NCBI GenBank assembly: GCA_003132665.1
Contig: PKYN01000006.1
Location: forward strand, 1 to 64,000
Direction of reading: 5' to 3'
Source: Actinomycetota bacterium
GTDB lineage: Bacteria > Actinomycetota > Thermoleophilia > Gaiellales > Gaiellaceae
Length of the DNA stretch: 64,000 nt
Position 1 is the first letter of the stretch; every line of letters starts with the position of its first letter. A program made the translations under genes and the position numbers. The notes beneath the pieces were generated by a model, which saw nothing but the letters and a program-made list of their open reading frames with translations, searched no databases and had not been told where the DNA came from. Below are positions 54,231 through 62,312 of this stretch, in pieces.

Positions 54231-54938
54231 TCAGTTCTTTGCTTGCCGGGCCTCGAGCTCTTCGAGGATCGCTCGGGTTGCCGTGGCTCCGACGCGCGTG
54301 GCGCCGGCGTTCATTGCGTCGATCAGTGCGTCGAGGGTACGGATGCCGCCGGCGGCCTTTACACCGATTCCGGGCGAGACGCTTCGACGTATCAGGCGCA
54401 GGTCTTCGAGCGTGGCGCCCGAGGGAGCGAAGCCGGTTGAAGTCTTGACGAAGTCGGCGCCCGCCTCCTCGCTGAGGCGGCAGCCGAGAATCTTCTGCGC
54501 CTCGTCGAGATAGGCGTTCTCGAGGATGACCTTGACCAGCGCGCGGCCTGCGGCAACTTCGACGACCGCCTCGATATCGGCTCGCACCTCGTCTACCGCG
54601 CCCGAGCGGAGGCGGCCGATGTTCAGCACCATGTCCAGCTCCTCGGCGCCCTCCGCGATCGCCCGCTCGGCCTCGAACGCCTTCACGGCGCTCGTCGAGG
54701 AGCCGTGCGGAAAGCCGATCACGGTGCTCACCTTCACGTCGGAGCCCGCAAGCAACTCGTGGGCCTGCACTACGTCGCAGGGCTTGACGCAGGCCGAGGC
54801 GACGTCGTAAGCGCGCGCCAGCTCGCAGCCGGCACTGACAGCCTCGCTATCGAGCTCGGGCCTGAGCAGCGAGTGGTCGATCGTCTTGGCGACCTGCTCG
54901 CGGGTAAGCGTCTCGATGCTGAACGGTTCGCCGGTCAT
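54231..54938 (-). CDS. deoC: Deoxyribose-phosphate aldolase
   Basis: A 235-residue class I aldolase. The Schiff-base lysine is in ADFVKTSTGFAPSGATLEDL, and the proton-relay lysine in GVKAAGGIRT; IDHSLLRPE and TVIGFPHGSS are family blocks. It cleaves 2-deoxyribose-5-phosphate to acetaldehyde and glyceraldehyde-3-phosphate in deoxynucleoside salvage. No other deo gene is adjacent. Confidence 0.93.
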   Translation of the reverse strand: MTGEPFSIETLTREQVAKTIDHSLLRPELDSEAVSAGCELARAYDVASACVKPCDVVQAHELLAGSDVKVSTVIGFPHGSSTSAVKAFEAERAIAEGAEELDMVLNIGRLRSGAVDEVRADIEAVVEVAAGRALVKVILENAYLDEAQKILGCRLSEEAGADFVKTSTGFAPSGATLEDLRLIRRSVSPGIGVKAAGGIRTLDALIDAMNAGATRVGATATRAILEELEARQAKN

Positions 54939-54981
54939 CGCGAGTCAGAATAGCGAGGTTGGTGCAACCCGACAAAAGCAG

Positions 54982-56313
54982 CTAAAAAATGGAGGGTAAA
55001 TCCTCGATGGCGACTACTCTTCCCCGCGAGTCGTAGCCGACCAGTTTCGCCGGAAAATCGATTTTTGGCGCGAGTACGACGAAGGCGTTGTCCTTGAACG
55101 GCACCGGCCAGCGCTCGCCATTATTGAGGAAGAGATCGATACGGGAGATGGCGTCACTGGCAATACCTGAGATGAGAGCCGATTGAGCGCCGCCAAAACC
55201 GGAGACAGACGGGGCGAGCGGGTAATCGAAGAGACTGGCGCATCCTCCTCCTCCGCCGCGTGCGGCGCTGATCGTCGCGATGCAGATGGCGTTATGCCTT
55301 CCAACCAGCGAGATGACTACGCGGGCGTGATTCCCGGGATCAGGCTGAAGGACTCGCGCGAACGTGATATTGGGGCCATGGTAGAGCGAGGAGCGAGGAA
55401 CGCCTGCTTGGTGGAGTGAGAGACCGCGCGGTTCGCGTTGAATGAGCCACGCGATTAATCGGCGCAGAGGTTTGCGGTCGATCCGAGTAGGTCCGTAGTG
55501 CGGCTTCTTGAGCGATAAAGACGGGACCCGACAAAGAGAGCGTCGAAACGGCACGGCGATTCTGGCTCTCGCGGCGCCGATCGCGAAGACCCGGTCGACA
55601 ACGCTGCAGAAAGGTACGTGCCGGCGAATGAGCAGAAAGGCTTGGCCGCCGGTGAAGACACGCTGAGTCTTCCCTCCGGCTTTGAGCTCGACGGCAGAGA
55701 CGTTGGCGGCGGCGAGACCGAAGCTCGCCGAGGCGTCCTGAACGCCATTGAAGAATCCGTCCGGCCTCGCCGGGCGCTTGACATGAGCCTTTCCGAACGC
55801 CGCATCGACCATCACAACCGCCGCCGGCGCCTTCGCCTGTTCGAGCTCGAGGCGAGGAACACAACTCATGTACGGACCGCCTGAGATGCCGTCGGCCACC
55901 AGCCGTAGGCAGATCTCGTCCCCGGAGCGGAAGCCGAACAGGCGGAAGGTCGCGCCGTCGGCGCGCGTCACGATCAGCCTGCGCAGTTTCGTCCCGCTGG
56001 GGAAGGAGGCCCAGGAGCGAGCGTTTGCCTGTTGGAAGGCGCGCTGCTCGGTCGACGAGGCGGGGGAGCCCGGTTTACCCGAGAGCCAGCCGGAAAAGCC
56101 ACCCAGAGTCGCCGCCAAGGCGACTCCAAGTGCGAGCATCAGAGCCGCGATGACTGCGGCGATGAGCAGGGCGCGGCGCCCGCGCAACCACGCGCCACGC
56201 TCGAGCGGCTGCTCGAGCGCACGCCGGAGTACGTCTTCCCAGTTGGAATCGTCGCGCGGATCCTCGAGCGCTGATAGGCGCTCGGCCAGGAGCGAATCGC
56301 CGTGTCGTGTCAT
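54982..56313 (-). CDS. Hypothetical membrane protein paired with ECF sigma factor
   Basis: A 443-residue protein. A cytoplasmic ~45-residue N-terminus, one membrane helix (LLIAAVIAALMLALGVALAATL) and a large extracytoplasmic domain with six or more Cys. Its start overlaps the stop of the ECF sigma gene (ATGA, 56310-56313). The layout is that of an anti-sigma factor, but no zinc-binding anti-sigma motif (HxxxCxxC) is seen, so this is an inference from gene order. Confidence 0.7.
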   Translation of the reverse strand: MTRHGDSLLAERLSALEDPRDDSNWEDVLRRALEQPLERGAWLRGRRALLIAAVIAALMLALGVALAATLGGFSGWLSGKPGSPASSTEQRAFQQANARSWASFPSGTKLRRLIVTRADGATFRLFGFRSGDEICLRLVADGISGGPYMSCVPRLELEQAKAPAAVVMVDAAFGKAHVKRPARPDGFFNGVQDASASFGLAAANVSAVELKAGGKTQRVFTGGQAFLLIRRHVPFCSVVDRVFAIGAARARIAVPFRRSLCRVPSLSLKKPHYGPTRIDRKPLRRLIAWLIQREPRGLSLHQAGVPRSSLYHGPNITFARVLQPDPGNHARVVISLVGRHNAICIATISAARGGGGGCASLFDYPLAPSVSGFGGAQSALISGIASDAISRIDLFLNNGERWPVPFKDNAFVVLAPKIDFPAKLVGYDSRGRVVAIEDLPSIF

Positions 56314-56786
56314 TTCTCTGCCCCTTCTCGGTCGATGGCGGCGAGCAGGTCGGCCCGCGCCTGGGCGAGCGTGGCGGCGACGGTGCCCTCGCTGATACCG
56401 CAGGTCTCGGCGATCTCGTCGTAGGAGAGGTCGCCGAAGTAGCGCAGGAATACGACGAGTCGTCGCCGCGGTGGGAGCGAGCGAATGGCGTCGACAAGGT
56501 CCGGGTCACGCTCGGGCTCGAGGAAAGCCTCTTCGAGTGAGGACTCGATTAGGGCGAGATCCCTTGGCACCGCGGCGAGCGCGAGCCTGAACGCTATTCG
56601 CCAGACCCAGGCCTCGAGTGATCCGGTTCCTTGGTAAGTCTCGCGCCGGCGAAGCGCCTGCGCGAAGGCGTCCTGCACCACATCTCGCGCCGGTTCGCGC
56701 CCCCCGGCAACGGTCGCGATCACGTTGCGAAAGGCGACGTACCGGCGCCGGTAGAGCTCCTCGATCTCTAGCTCGCTTGCTCCCAC
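56310..56786 (-). CDS. ECF-type RNA polymerase sigma factor
   Basis: A 158-residue protein. Region 2 (EELYRRRYVAFRNVIATVAGGREPARDVVQDAFAQAL) and region 4 (LPPRRRLVVFLRYFGDLSYDEIAETCGISEGTVAATLAQA) are both complete, joined by a short linker. It presumably drives genes responding to an external cue sensed by the paired membrane protein. ATG 56786 is the first Met. Confidence 0.9.
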   Translation of the reverse strand: MGASELEIEELYRRRYVAFRNVIATVAGGREPARDVVQDAFAQALRRRETYQGTGSLEAWVWRIAFRLALAAVPRDLALIESSLEEAFLEPERDPDLVDAIRSLPPRRRLVVFLRYFGDLSYDEIAETCGISEGTVAATLAQARADLLAAIDREGAEK

Positions 56787-57038
56787 TACTCGTTCCGAGG
56801 GTGATTAAGCGCAGAATCTTTATCAGCAGGCCGCCGCGACCGACCTGCGCGGGCGCGGCTCACAGAACGCTATCCCATGGCCTGTTCGCCTCGAACACTG
56901 ATCACAACCACGGTCAGCCGAGTGCGCGTCTAGGAGCAGACGAGACACAAGCGCCGAAGGCGCGCAGGCTCGTACAGACGCTGGTAATACCGCGAAAAGT
57001 CTTCGTCGGCTTAGCCGACGGACTTTTCGCGGGACCTA
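56787..57038. other. Non-coding stretch between ECF sigma start and tRNA-Trp
   Basis: Besides two hairpins (56951-56963 and 56990-57032) I see no gene here. It should contain the promoter of the ECF sigma gene (minus strand). Confidence 0.4.
56990..57032 (-). terminator. Long hairpin directly after tRNA-Trp
   Basis: A 19-bp stem interrupted by a two-base TT bulge, loop TTA: CCGCGAAAAGTC plus CGTCGGC pairing with GCCGACG plus GACTTTTCGCGG. It lies 7 bases beyond the tRNA 3' end on the minus strand, so it probably ends tRNA transcription. Confidence 0.6.
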
Positions 57039-57111
57039 CAGGGGCGGAGGGACTCGAACCCCCAACCCCCGGTTTTGGAGACCGGTGCTCTACCAGTTGA
57101 GCTACGCCCCT
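57039..57111 (-). tRNA. tRNA-Trp (anticodon CCA)
   Basis: 73 nt. Acceptor stem AGGGGCG/CGCCCCT, D-arm GCTC...GAGC, anticodon stem CCGGT/ACCGG with loop CTCCAAA (anticodon CCA), and a T-arm with TTCGAGT. Discriminator G; CCA is not encoded. The usual secE-nusG neighbours are absent. Confidence 0.95.
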
Positions 57112-57283
57112 AGGGTTCGCGCCGAGGATTCTACTTACGACGGGCTTGCGCTATCGCGAGAAAGCAGTGACCAGCACCGAGATCGTCCGCAGCGAACTCC
57201 GCTTACGAGGACGGCGAGCCCGCCCCGATTCTGGGAGCAGCGAAGAGCGAGTGCCGCAGGCGCAGCGACCGCTCGGAAAGAAA

Positions 57284-57340
57284 TCCGACGGGAATCGACA
57301 GATTCTCGTCGCTCAATCGCCAGATTTTCGTCGGTTGAGG
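57284..57340. repeat. Tandem related hairpins upstream of the FliA/WhiG-type gene
   Basis: First hairpin CGACGGGAATC(57286-57296)/GATTCTCGTCG(57301-57311) with a 4-base loop. A second half-copy, CGCCAGATTTTCGTCGG, follows at 57318-57334, framed by CTCAA(57312-57316)/TTGAG(57335-57339). The sequence class is shared with the hairpins at 56990 and 58368. Confidence 0.55.
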
Positions 57341-57376
57341 TAGGGGAAAGGGGGGTGGACCCCGTATTCTTGAAGT

Positions 57377-58165
57377 GTGCCCGCTGAGGACGTCCTCTCC
57401 CTTTGGCGAAAATACCGCGCGAGCCGCGATCGCCAGCTGCGTGACCGCCTCATCTTGACCTACGCGCCGCTGGTCAAGTTCGTTGCCGGTCGCCTCGGTT
57501 CGGGGCTGCCCGCCCACGTCGACGAGGGCGATCTGGTCTCTTACGGCCTGCTCGGCTTGATCGGTGCGATCGAACGTTACGACCCCGATCGCGACGTCAA
57601 GTTCGAGACCTACGCGATCGCCCGGATCAAGGGCTCGATCATCGATGAGCTACGGGCGATGGACTGGGTTCCGCGCTCGGTGCGAGCGCGTGCGCGTGAT
57701 ATCGAGCGGGCGATCGGCGAGCTGGAGGCGCAGAGCGGCCGGGCGCCGAGTGAAGAGGAGATCGCGGCGAAGCTGGGCGTGAGCCAGGACGAGCTGGGCG
57801 AGAACCTGCTCGAGATCTCGCGCTCTTCGATCGCGGCGCTGGACGAGCTTTGGACGGTTTCTTCGAGCGGCGGCGACCAGGTCGCGCTGATCGACACGAT
57901 CGAGGACACGCAGGGTCCGGAACCGCAGGCGGCCCTCGCGCAGACAGAGATGCGAGAGGCACTGGGCGAGGCGATCGCACGCCTACCCGAGCGCGAGAAG
58001 CTCGTGGTCACGCTCTATTACTACGAGGAGCTGACGCTGCGTGAGATCGGCGAAGTGCTGGGAGTGACGGAGTCGCGCGTATCGCAGCTTCACACCAAGG
58101 CGATCCTGCGCCTCAAGGCGCGCCTCGGTGGCGCGCAGACGCGCGCTGCGCTCGAGCGCAGCTAA
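57377..58165 (+). CDS. FliA/WhiG-type RNA polymerase sigma factor
   Basis: A 262-residue sigma-70-family protein. Region 2 (LILTYAPLVKFVAGRLGSGLPAHVDEGDLVSYGLLGLIGAIERYDPDRDVKFETYAIARIKGSIIDELR), region 3 (PRSVRARARDIERAIGELE) and region 4 (LPEREKLVVTLYYYEELTLREIGEVLGVTESRVSQLHTKAILRLK) match the flagellar/sporulation class. No flagellar genes are in the window. GTG 57377 has no ribosome site; TATTCT at 57365-57370 only six bases upstream suggests leaderless transcription. Confidence 0.92.
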   Translation: MPAEDVLSLWRKYRASRDRQLRDRLILTYAPLVKFVAGRLGSGLPAHVDEGDLVSYGLLGLIGAIERYDPDRDVKFETYAIARIKGSIIDELRAMDWVPRSVRARARDIERAIGELEAQSGRAPSEEEIAAKLGVSQDELGENLLEISRSSIAALDELWTVSSSGGDQVALIDTIEDTQGPEPQAALAQTEMREALGEAIARLPEREKLVVTLYYYEELTLREIGEVLGVTESRVSQLHTKAILRLKARLGGAQTRAALERS

Positions 58166-58168
58166 AGA

Positions 58169-58195
58169 CGGCCGGAAATCTTCGATTTCCGGCCG
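58169..58195 (+). terminator. Hairpin after the FliA/WhiG-type gene
   Basis: A perfect 12-bp stem CGGCCGGAAATC/GATTTCCGGCCG with loop TTC, starting 3 bases after the stop. No T-tract. Confidence 0.65.
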
Positions 58196-58470
58196 CGGGA
58201 ACAAAGAAGAGCTGAGCGCGCCTTCGGCGCTTGCTCAACTTCTGGTCCTACATGCGGATCGAGCTTGTTCGAGTTGCTTTGCGGAGCTCGGATTGTGCTG
58301 GGGATGGCGTTTGTGAGCCGCGCCCGCCATGTCGGTCGCGGCGGCTAAGAGCAAAGACGGCTTTCGACCGACGAAAGTCGCCAGACTTTTGTCGGCTACA
58401 TCACCTCAGCCGCATTTCCCACGGGCTAGGCTCTAAGATCGCAGACGCAATCGGTCCAGGAGGAGAGCGC
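58196..58470. other. Intergenic region with two further hairpins
   Basis: TGAGC-GCGCC-TTC-GGCGC-TT-GCTCA (58213-58237, with a TT bulge, extended by AGAAG/CTTCT) and CCGACGAAAGTC(58368-58379)/GACTTTTGTCGG(58384-58395). No gene is seen. The start of the EF-G paralogue at 58471 has AGGAGGAGAG. Confidence 0.55.
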
Positions 58471-60525
58471 ATGCCCGTTGTCGAGCCCGGTAAGATTCGT
58501 AACCTCGCTGTCGCAGGTCATCGCGGTACGGGGAAGACGTCGCTGATCGAGGCGCTTCTCTTTCAGTCCGGCGCGACGACGCGACTTGGAGCGGTGGAAG
58601 CGGGAACGACCGTCTCGGACTGGGACGAGGACGAGCACAAGCGCCAGCTCTCGCTGCAAGCCTCGATCTGCCATGTGCTCTGGAGCGGGAACAAGATCAA
58701 CCTGATCGACACGCCCGGCGACGCCGGCTTCCAGGGCGACCTGCTGGCGGCGCTCAGGGTTGTCGAGGGCGTCATGCTGGTCGTCAGCGGCGTGATGGGA
58801 ATCGAGGTGCAGACCGGCCGGATCTGGAAGCGCGCCGAAGAGCTCGGCCTTGCGCGCTGCCTGGTCGTCAACATGCTCGACCGCGAGCGCGCCGACTTCT
58901 TCCGCGTTCTCGCCCAGCTCCAGTCGCAGCTCTCGCCTCATTGCGTCGCCGTTCAGATTCCGATCGGCGCCGAGCACGAGCTCAGCGGCGTCGTAGATCT
59001 CTTGCACCTCAAGGCCTATTCGAGCGCCGGCGCAGCAAAGGAGACGGTCGCCTCGGAGATTCCCGCCGAGATCGCGGACAGCGTCGCCGCCGAGCGCGAA
59101 AAGCTCCTCGATGCCATCGCCGAGACCGACGAGGCGCTGATGGAGCGCTATCTGGAGGGCGAGGAGATCGGCGGCGAAGAGCTGGCAAACGCGCTCGAGC
59201 AGGCCGTCTTGCGCGGCGAGCTGTTCCCGGTCGCCTGCGCGGTCGCGACCAAGAACCTCGGCTCGACGGCGATTCTCGATCTCGCCTCCGAGTGCATGCC
59301 CTCGCCCGAGGAGAAGGGCGCTCCCAGCGGTCTCGACGGGATCGGCTCGGGCGCGTTCGTTTTCAAGACTATCGCCGACCCCTTCGCGGGGCGCATCAAC
59401 GTCTTCCGCGTCGTCGGCGGCGCCGTCAAGTCCGACTCCACGCTCACCAATCCCCGCACGCGCGGGAAGGAGCGCGTGGGCCAGCTCCTGCTCATGCAGG
59501 GCAAAGAGCACACCAGCTCGGATGCGATCGGCGCGGGCGACATCGCCGCGGTGGCCAAGCTGAAGGACACGCAGACCGGCGATGCGCTGCTCGATGCCGA
59601 TCGCCAGGTCGAGCTGCCCTCGATCGGCTTCCCCGAGCCGGTGATGAGCTTCGCGATCACGCCCAAGGCCAAGGGCGACGAGGAGAAGATGGCCTCGGCG
59701 TTACGCCGCCTGGCCGAGGAGGATCCGACGCTGCTGCTGCGCCGCGACCCGCAGACCGGCGAGCAGCTCCTCTCGGGCATGAGCCAGATGCACGTCGAGG
59801 TCGCGGTTGAGCGGCTCAAGCGTCGCTTCGGCGTGGAAGTCGAACTGCATCAGCCGCGCGTGCCCTATCTCGAGACGATTCGCAAGGAGGCGCGCGGGCA
59901 CGGTCGCTACAAGAAGCAGACCGGCGGGCGCGGACAGTTCGGCGACTGCCACATCGAGATCGAGCCGATCGGCGCCGACGAGGAATACGAGTTCCTCGAC
60001 AAGATCGTCGGCGGTGTCATTCCGCAGAGCTTCCGGCCTGCGGTCGACAAGGGAATCCGGGAAGCGATGCAGCGCGGCGAGCTGGCCGGGGCGCCGGTCA
60101 AGGGCGTTCGCGTGCGCCTCGTCGACGGCAGCTATCACACCGTCGATTCCTCCGAGATGGCGTTCAAGATCGCCGGCTCGATGGCCTGGAAGCAGGCCTA
60201 CGAGCAGGCCGACCCGGTGGTTCTGGAGCCGATCATGGAGGTCGAGGTGACCGTTCCGGACGAGGCCGTAGGCGCCGTCAACGGCGATCTGAACTCTCGC
60301 CGCGGCCGCCTGCAGGGAATGGAGCCCGCGGGCGGTATGACGACGATTCGGGTCGAGGTGCCGATGGCCGAGATACTCACTTACGCGCAGTCTTTGACCT
60401 CGCTCACGGGCGGTCGCGGCGACTACCACATGCAGTTCCTGCGCTACGAGGAAGTTCCGTCGCACATCGCCCAGAAGATCGTCGAGCAGGTTAAGAAAGA
60501 GCGCGAAGAGGAGCACAGCCACTAG
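58471..60525 (+). CDS. EF-G-like translational GTPase (second EF-G type)
   Basis: A 684-residue protein with all EF-G domains. G1 is GHRGTGKTS (G16-S24). G3 reads D80-T-P-G-D84-A-G-F instead of DTPGHVDF, so the catalytic-loop His is Asp. G4 reads N134-M-L-D137 instead of NKxD. Domains III-V (HQPRVPYLETIRKEARGHGRYKKQTGGRGQFGD, PQSFRPAVDKGIREAM, RRGRLQGMEPAGG) are intact. Such proteins accompany the canonical EF-G in many actinobacteria; their exact duty is unclear. Confidence 0.9.
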   Translation: MPVVEPGKIRNLAVAGHRGTGKTSLIEALLFQSGATTRLGAVEAGTTVSDWDEDEHKRQLSLQASICHVLWSGNKINLIDTPGDAGFQGDLLAALRVVEGVMLVVSGVMGIEVQTGRIWKRAEELGLARCLVVNMLDRERADFFRVLAQLQSQLSPHCVAVQIPIGAEHELSGVVDLLHLKAYSSAGAAKETVASEIPAEIADSVAAEREKLLDAIAETDEALMERYLEGEEIGGEELANALEQAVLRGELFPVACAVATKNLGSTAILDLASECMPSPEEKGAPSGLDGIGSGAFVFKTIADPFAGRINVFRVVGGAVKSDSTLTNPRTRGKERVGQLLLMQGKEHTSSDAIGAGDIAAVAKLKDTQTGDALLDADRQVELPSIGFPEPVMSFAITPKAKGDEEKMASALRRLAEEDPTLLLRRDPQTGEQLLSGMSQMHVEVAVERLKRRFGVEVELHQPRVPYLETIRKEARGHGRYKKQTGGRGQFGDCHIEIEPIGADEEYEFLDKIVGGVIPQSFRPAVDKGIREAMQRGELAGAPVKGVRVRLVDGSYHTVDSSEMAFKIAGSMAWKQAYEQADPVVLEPIMEVEVTVPDEAVGAVNGDLNSRRGRLQGMEPAGGMTTIRVEVPMAEILTYAQSLTSLTGGRGDYHMQFLRYEEVPSHIAQKIVEQVKKEREEEHSH

Positions 60526-60534
60526 GCTGGAGCT

Positions 60535-61158
60535 ATGCGCATCACGCGCAACGAATCATCCAGACCTTGTGCAATCTGCGGACGGCGGCTGCTGATGGGC
60601 GAGCAGTTCAGCCGCTTCTCGCCTGGAGGGCGCGACGAGCTGGTCGAAGTTTGCCCCCTCTGCTTCGAAAAGGCGATCGATCACGGCTGGTCGAGAGAAG
60701 GGGCGCCGACGACGCCGACGCGCGCCGAGACGCAGCGAAAGCGCGGCCTTCTTTCTTCTCTCTTCGGGATTGCCCGCGGCGAGATGGAGGAGACGGTGCT
60801 CGCCGAGCCGATTCTGCGCCGCCTGGGCAGCGATGAGATAGTCGTGGTCGAAGCGGCGGACGTCTTCAACACGAGCCCGTACCGGCGCACGGTCGGTGGC
60901 GTGGCGCGCAGTCTGGGCGAGCCGCATGCGAGCATCGTGGCGCTCTCGGGAGCGAAGGCGGAGTTCGTGCTGACCGTCGCCTGGGATCTCTCCTGGTACC
61001 AGTACCGCATCTCGCTCGACGCCGCGCAGCAGGTGAGGCTGGTCGAGCGCGGGCACGAGCTGCAGGAGCTGAAGCAGCCCTACACCAACTGGAACGCACG
61101 GGTCGAAGAAGACGGCCGCGTGGTTCCGGACGTCGCGCGTATCGACTCGCTCGGCTGA
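60535..61158 (+). CDS. Zinc-ribbon-containing hypothetical protein
   Basis: A 207-residue protein. CxxC...CxxC near the N-terminus (PCAICGRR ... VCPLCFEK), a small zinc ribbon, is followed by a basic linker and an alpha/beta domain (IVVVEAADVFNTSPYRRTVGGVARSLG). No family is recognised. It is 9 bases after the EF-G paralogue and probably co-transcribed. Confidence 0.7.
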   Translation: MRITRNESSRPCAICGRRLLMGEQFSRFSPGGRDELVEVCPLCFEKAIDHGWSREGAPTTPTRAETQRKRGLLSSLFGIARGEMEETVLAEPILRRLGSDEIVVVEAADVFNTSPYRRTVGGVARSLGEPHASIVALSGAKAEFVLTVAWDLSWYQYRISLDAAQQVRLVERGHELQELKQPYTNWNARVEEDGRVVPDVARIDSLG

Positions 61159-61214
61159 GCGCGAAGACGCGGCGCGCTGGCATTGTCGCCAGCTACTCGT
61201 AGAATGCGAGGAAG

Positions 61215-61418
61215 ATGATCTACTGCGTGATTCCACCCGAGCTCGCCGACGATCTCTTCGACAGGATGGTCGAGTACTACAAGGACAATCCGAGCGTCAC
61301 GGTGATCATCGATCGTCGCGGCGGAAAAGAGTCGGCAGAGCGGGCCGCCGTGAAGAAGCCCGAGGAGAAACGTCGGGCGCGTATTCCGGGCACCTTCCCT
61401 GAGATCAGCGCTCACTAG
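61215..61418 (+). CDS. Small conserved-looking hypothetical protein
   Basis: A 67-residue protein from ATG 61215 (GAGGAAG upstream): MIYCVIPPELADDLFDRMVEYYKDNPSV, then a basic tail. It is a compact alpha/beta sequence, function unknown. Its position between the zinc-ribbon gene and the CutA/Nif3-like gene suggests a common unit. Confidence 0.65.
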   Translation: MIYCVIPPELADDLFDRMVEYYKDNPSVTVIIDRRGGKESAERAAVKKPEEKRRARIPGTFPEISAH

Positions 61419-61465
61419 ATCGCGCAGTCAGGCGCGGCAACCCGGGTTCGGCTGAGGGCGCGTGT

Positions 61466-61801
61466 ATGGTGCTCGTCGTGAGACGCAAGCTGGTTGTCTT
61501 CGTTCCCGTTTCGGCGCTGGAGAGCGTGTGCGAGGCGCTTTTCGCCGCGGGCGCGGGGCGAATCGGCAACTACGATCGCTGCGCCTGGTACACGGTGGGC
61601 ACGGGGACATTTCTCGCCCGCGAGGGGGCGCGACCGCAGGTGGGAGAAGTCGGCCACGAGCAGCGCGTAACCGAGTACCGCGTGGAGACCGTCTACCCGA
61701 GCGAGCTGGAGGCCGAGGTCGTGCACGCGCTGCGCGAGTCGCATCCCTACGAGGAGCCGGCCTTCGACATCTATGAGCCGGTGGAGGCCGCAAAGTGTTG
61801 A
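61466..61801 (+). CDS. Nif3/CutA-like small alpha-beta protein
   Basis: A 111-residue protein with the ferredoxin-like arrangement of the C-terminal insert of Nif3/YqfO proteins: KLVVFVPVSALESVCEALFAAGAGRIGNYDRCAWYTVGTGTF, and RVETVYPSELEAEVVHALRESHPYEEPAFDIYEP. The HPYEEPAFD motif is characteristic. It overlaps the RNase H gene by 7 bases. Confidence 0.8.
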   Translation: MVLVVRRKLVVFVPVSALESVCEALFAAGAGRIGNYDRCAWYTVGTGTFLAREGARPQVGEVGHEQRVTEYRVETVYPSELEAEVVHALRESHPYEEPAFDIYEPVEAAKC

Positions 61802-62205
61802 AGGCGCGCCTCTTTACCGATGGCGGTTCGCGAGGTAACCCGGGCCCGGCCGCCTACGGTTACGTGCTCGAAGATCCGGCCGGGACGGTGCTCGATGCAC
61901 GCGGCGAGGCGATCGGAGTCGCAACCAACAACGTGGCCGAGTACAGCGGTCTCGTGGCAGGGCTGGCGAAAGCGGTGGAGATCGGGGTGGCGGAGCTGGA
62001 GGTCGTCTCGGACTCGGAGCTGATGGTGCGCCAGATGAGGGGCGACTACCGGGTCAAGAACGAGGGGCTGAAGCCGCTGTTTCAGAAGGCGAGCGGGCTT
62101 GCGGACAGAATCGGCAAGGTGAGCTACCGGGCGGTGCGGCGCGAGCACAACAAGCTGGCCGACCAGCTGGTGAACGAGGCGCTGGACGCCGCGAACGGTC
62201 GTTAG
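61795..62205 (+). CDS. rnhA: Ribonuclease HI-type protein
   Basis: A 136-residue RNase H fold: Asp in FTDGGSRGNPGPAAYG, Glu in AEYSGLVAGL, Asp in VSDSELMVRQM and the last Asp in NKLADQLVNEAL. It removes RNA from RNA-DNA hybrids. The length matches the compact actinobacterial type without the basic protrusion. GTG 61795 has GGAGG upstream and overlaps the preceding gene. Confidence 0.92.
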   Translation: MLKARLFTDGGSRGNPGPAAYGYVLEDPAGTVLDARGEAIGVATNNVAEYSGLVAGLAKAVEIGVAELEVVSDSELMVRQMRGDYRVKNEGLKPLFQKASGLADRIGKVSYRAVRREHNKLADQLVNEALDAANGR

Positions 62206-62223
62206 CGACTCGCCGCTCCGGGC

Positions 62224-62229
62224 TATACT
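62224..62229 (+). promoter_or_regulatory. Probable -10 element of tRNA-Gly
   Basis: TATACT lies 9 bases upstream of the tRNA 5' end. No clear -35 was found at 16-18 bases upstream. Confidence 0.4.
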
Positions 62230-62238
62230 TGGCCGCAC

Positions 62239-62312
62239 GCGGATGTAGCTCAGTTGGCTAGAGCGTCTGCTTGCCATGCAGAAGGTCGAGGGTTCGAATC
62301 CCTTCATCCGCT
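62239..62312 (+). tRNA. tRNA-Gly (anticodon GCC)
   Basis: 74 nt. Acceptor stem GCGGATG/CATCCGC, D-arm, anticodon stem TCTGC/GCAGA with loop TTGCCAT (anticodon GCC), and T-arm with GGTTCGAATCC. CCA is not encoded. Its 3' end abuts the stop codon of the integrase on the opposite strand, typical of an attachment site. Confidence 0.95.
62281..62312. other. Putative attachment site (tRNA-Gly 3' end)
   Basis: The T-arm to the 3' end of tRNA-Gly is the usual crossover region for tyrosine integrases of this kind. The second copy, expected at the far end of the element, is outside the window. Confidence 0.5.

Noticed and set aside
57146-57343. 65-codon + strand frame between tRNA-Trp and the FliA/WhiG-type gene
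   Set aside because: Its second half is made of the hairpin repeats and no start context is visible.
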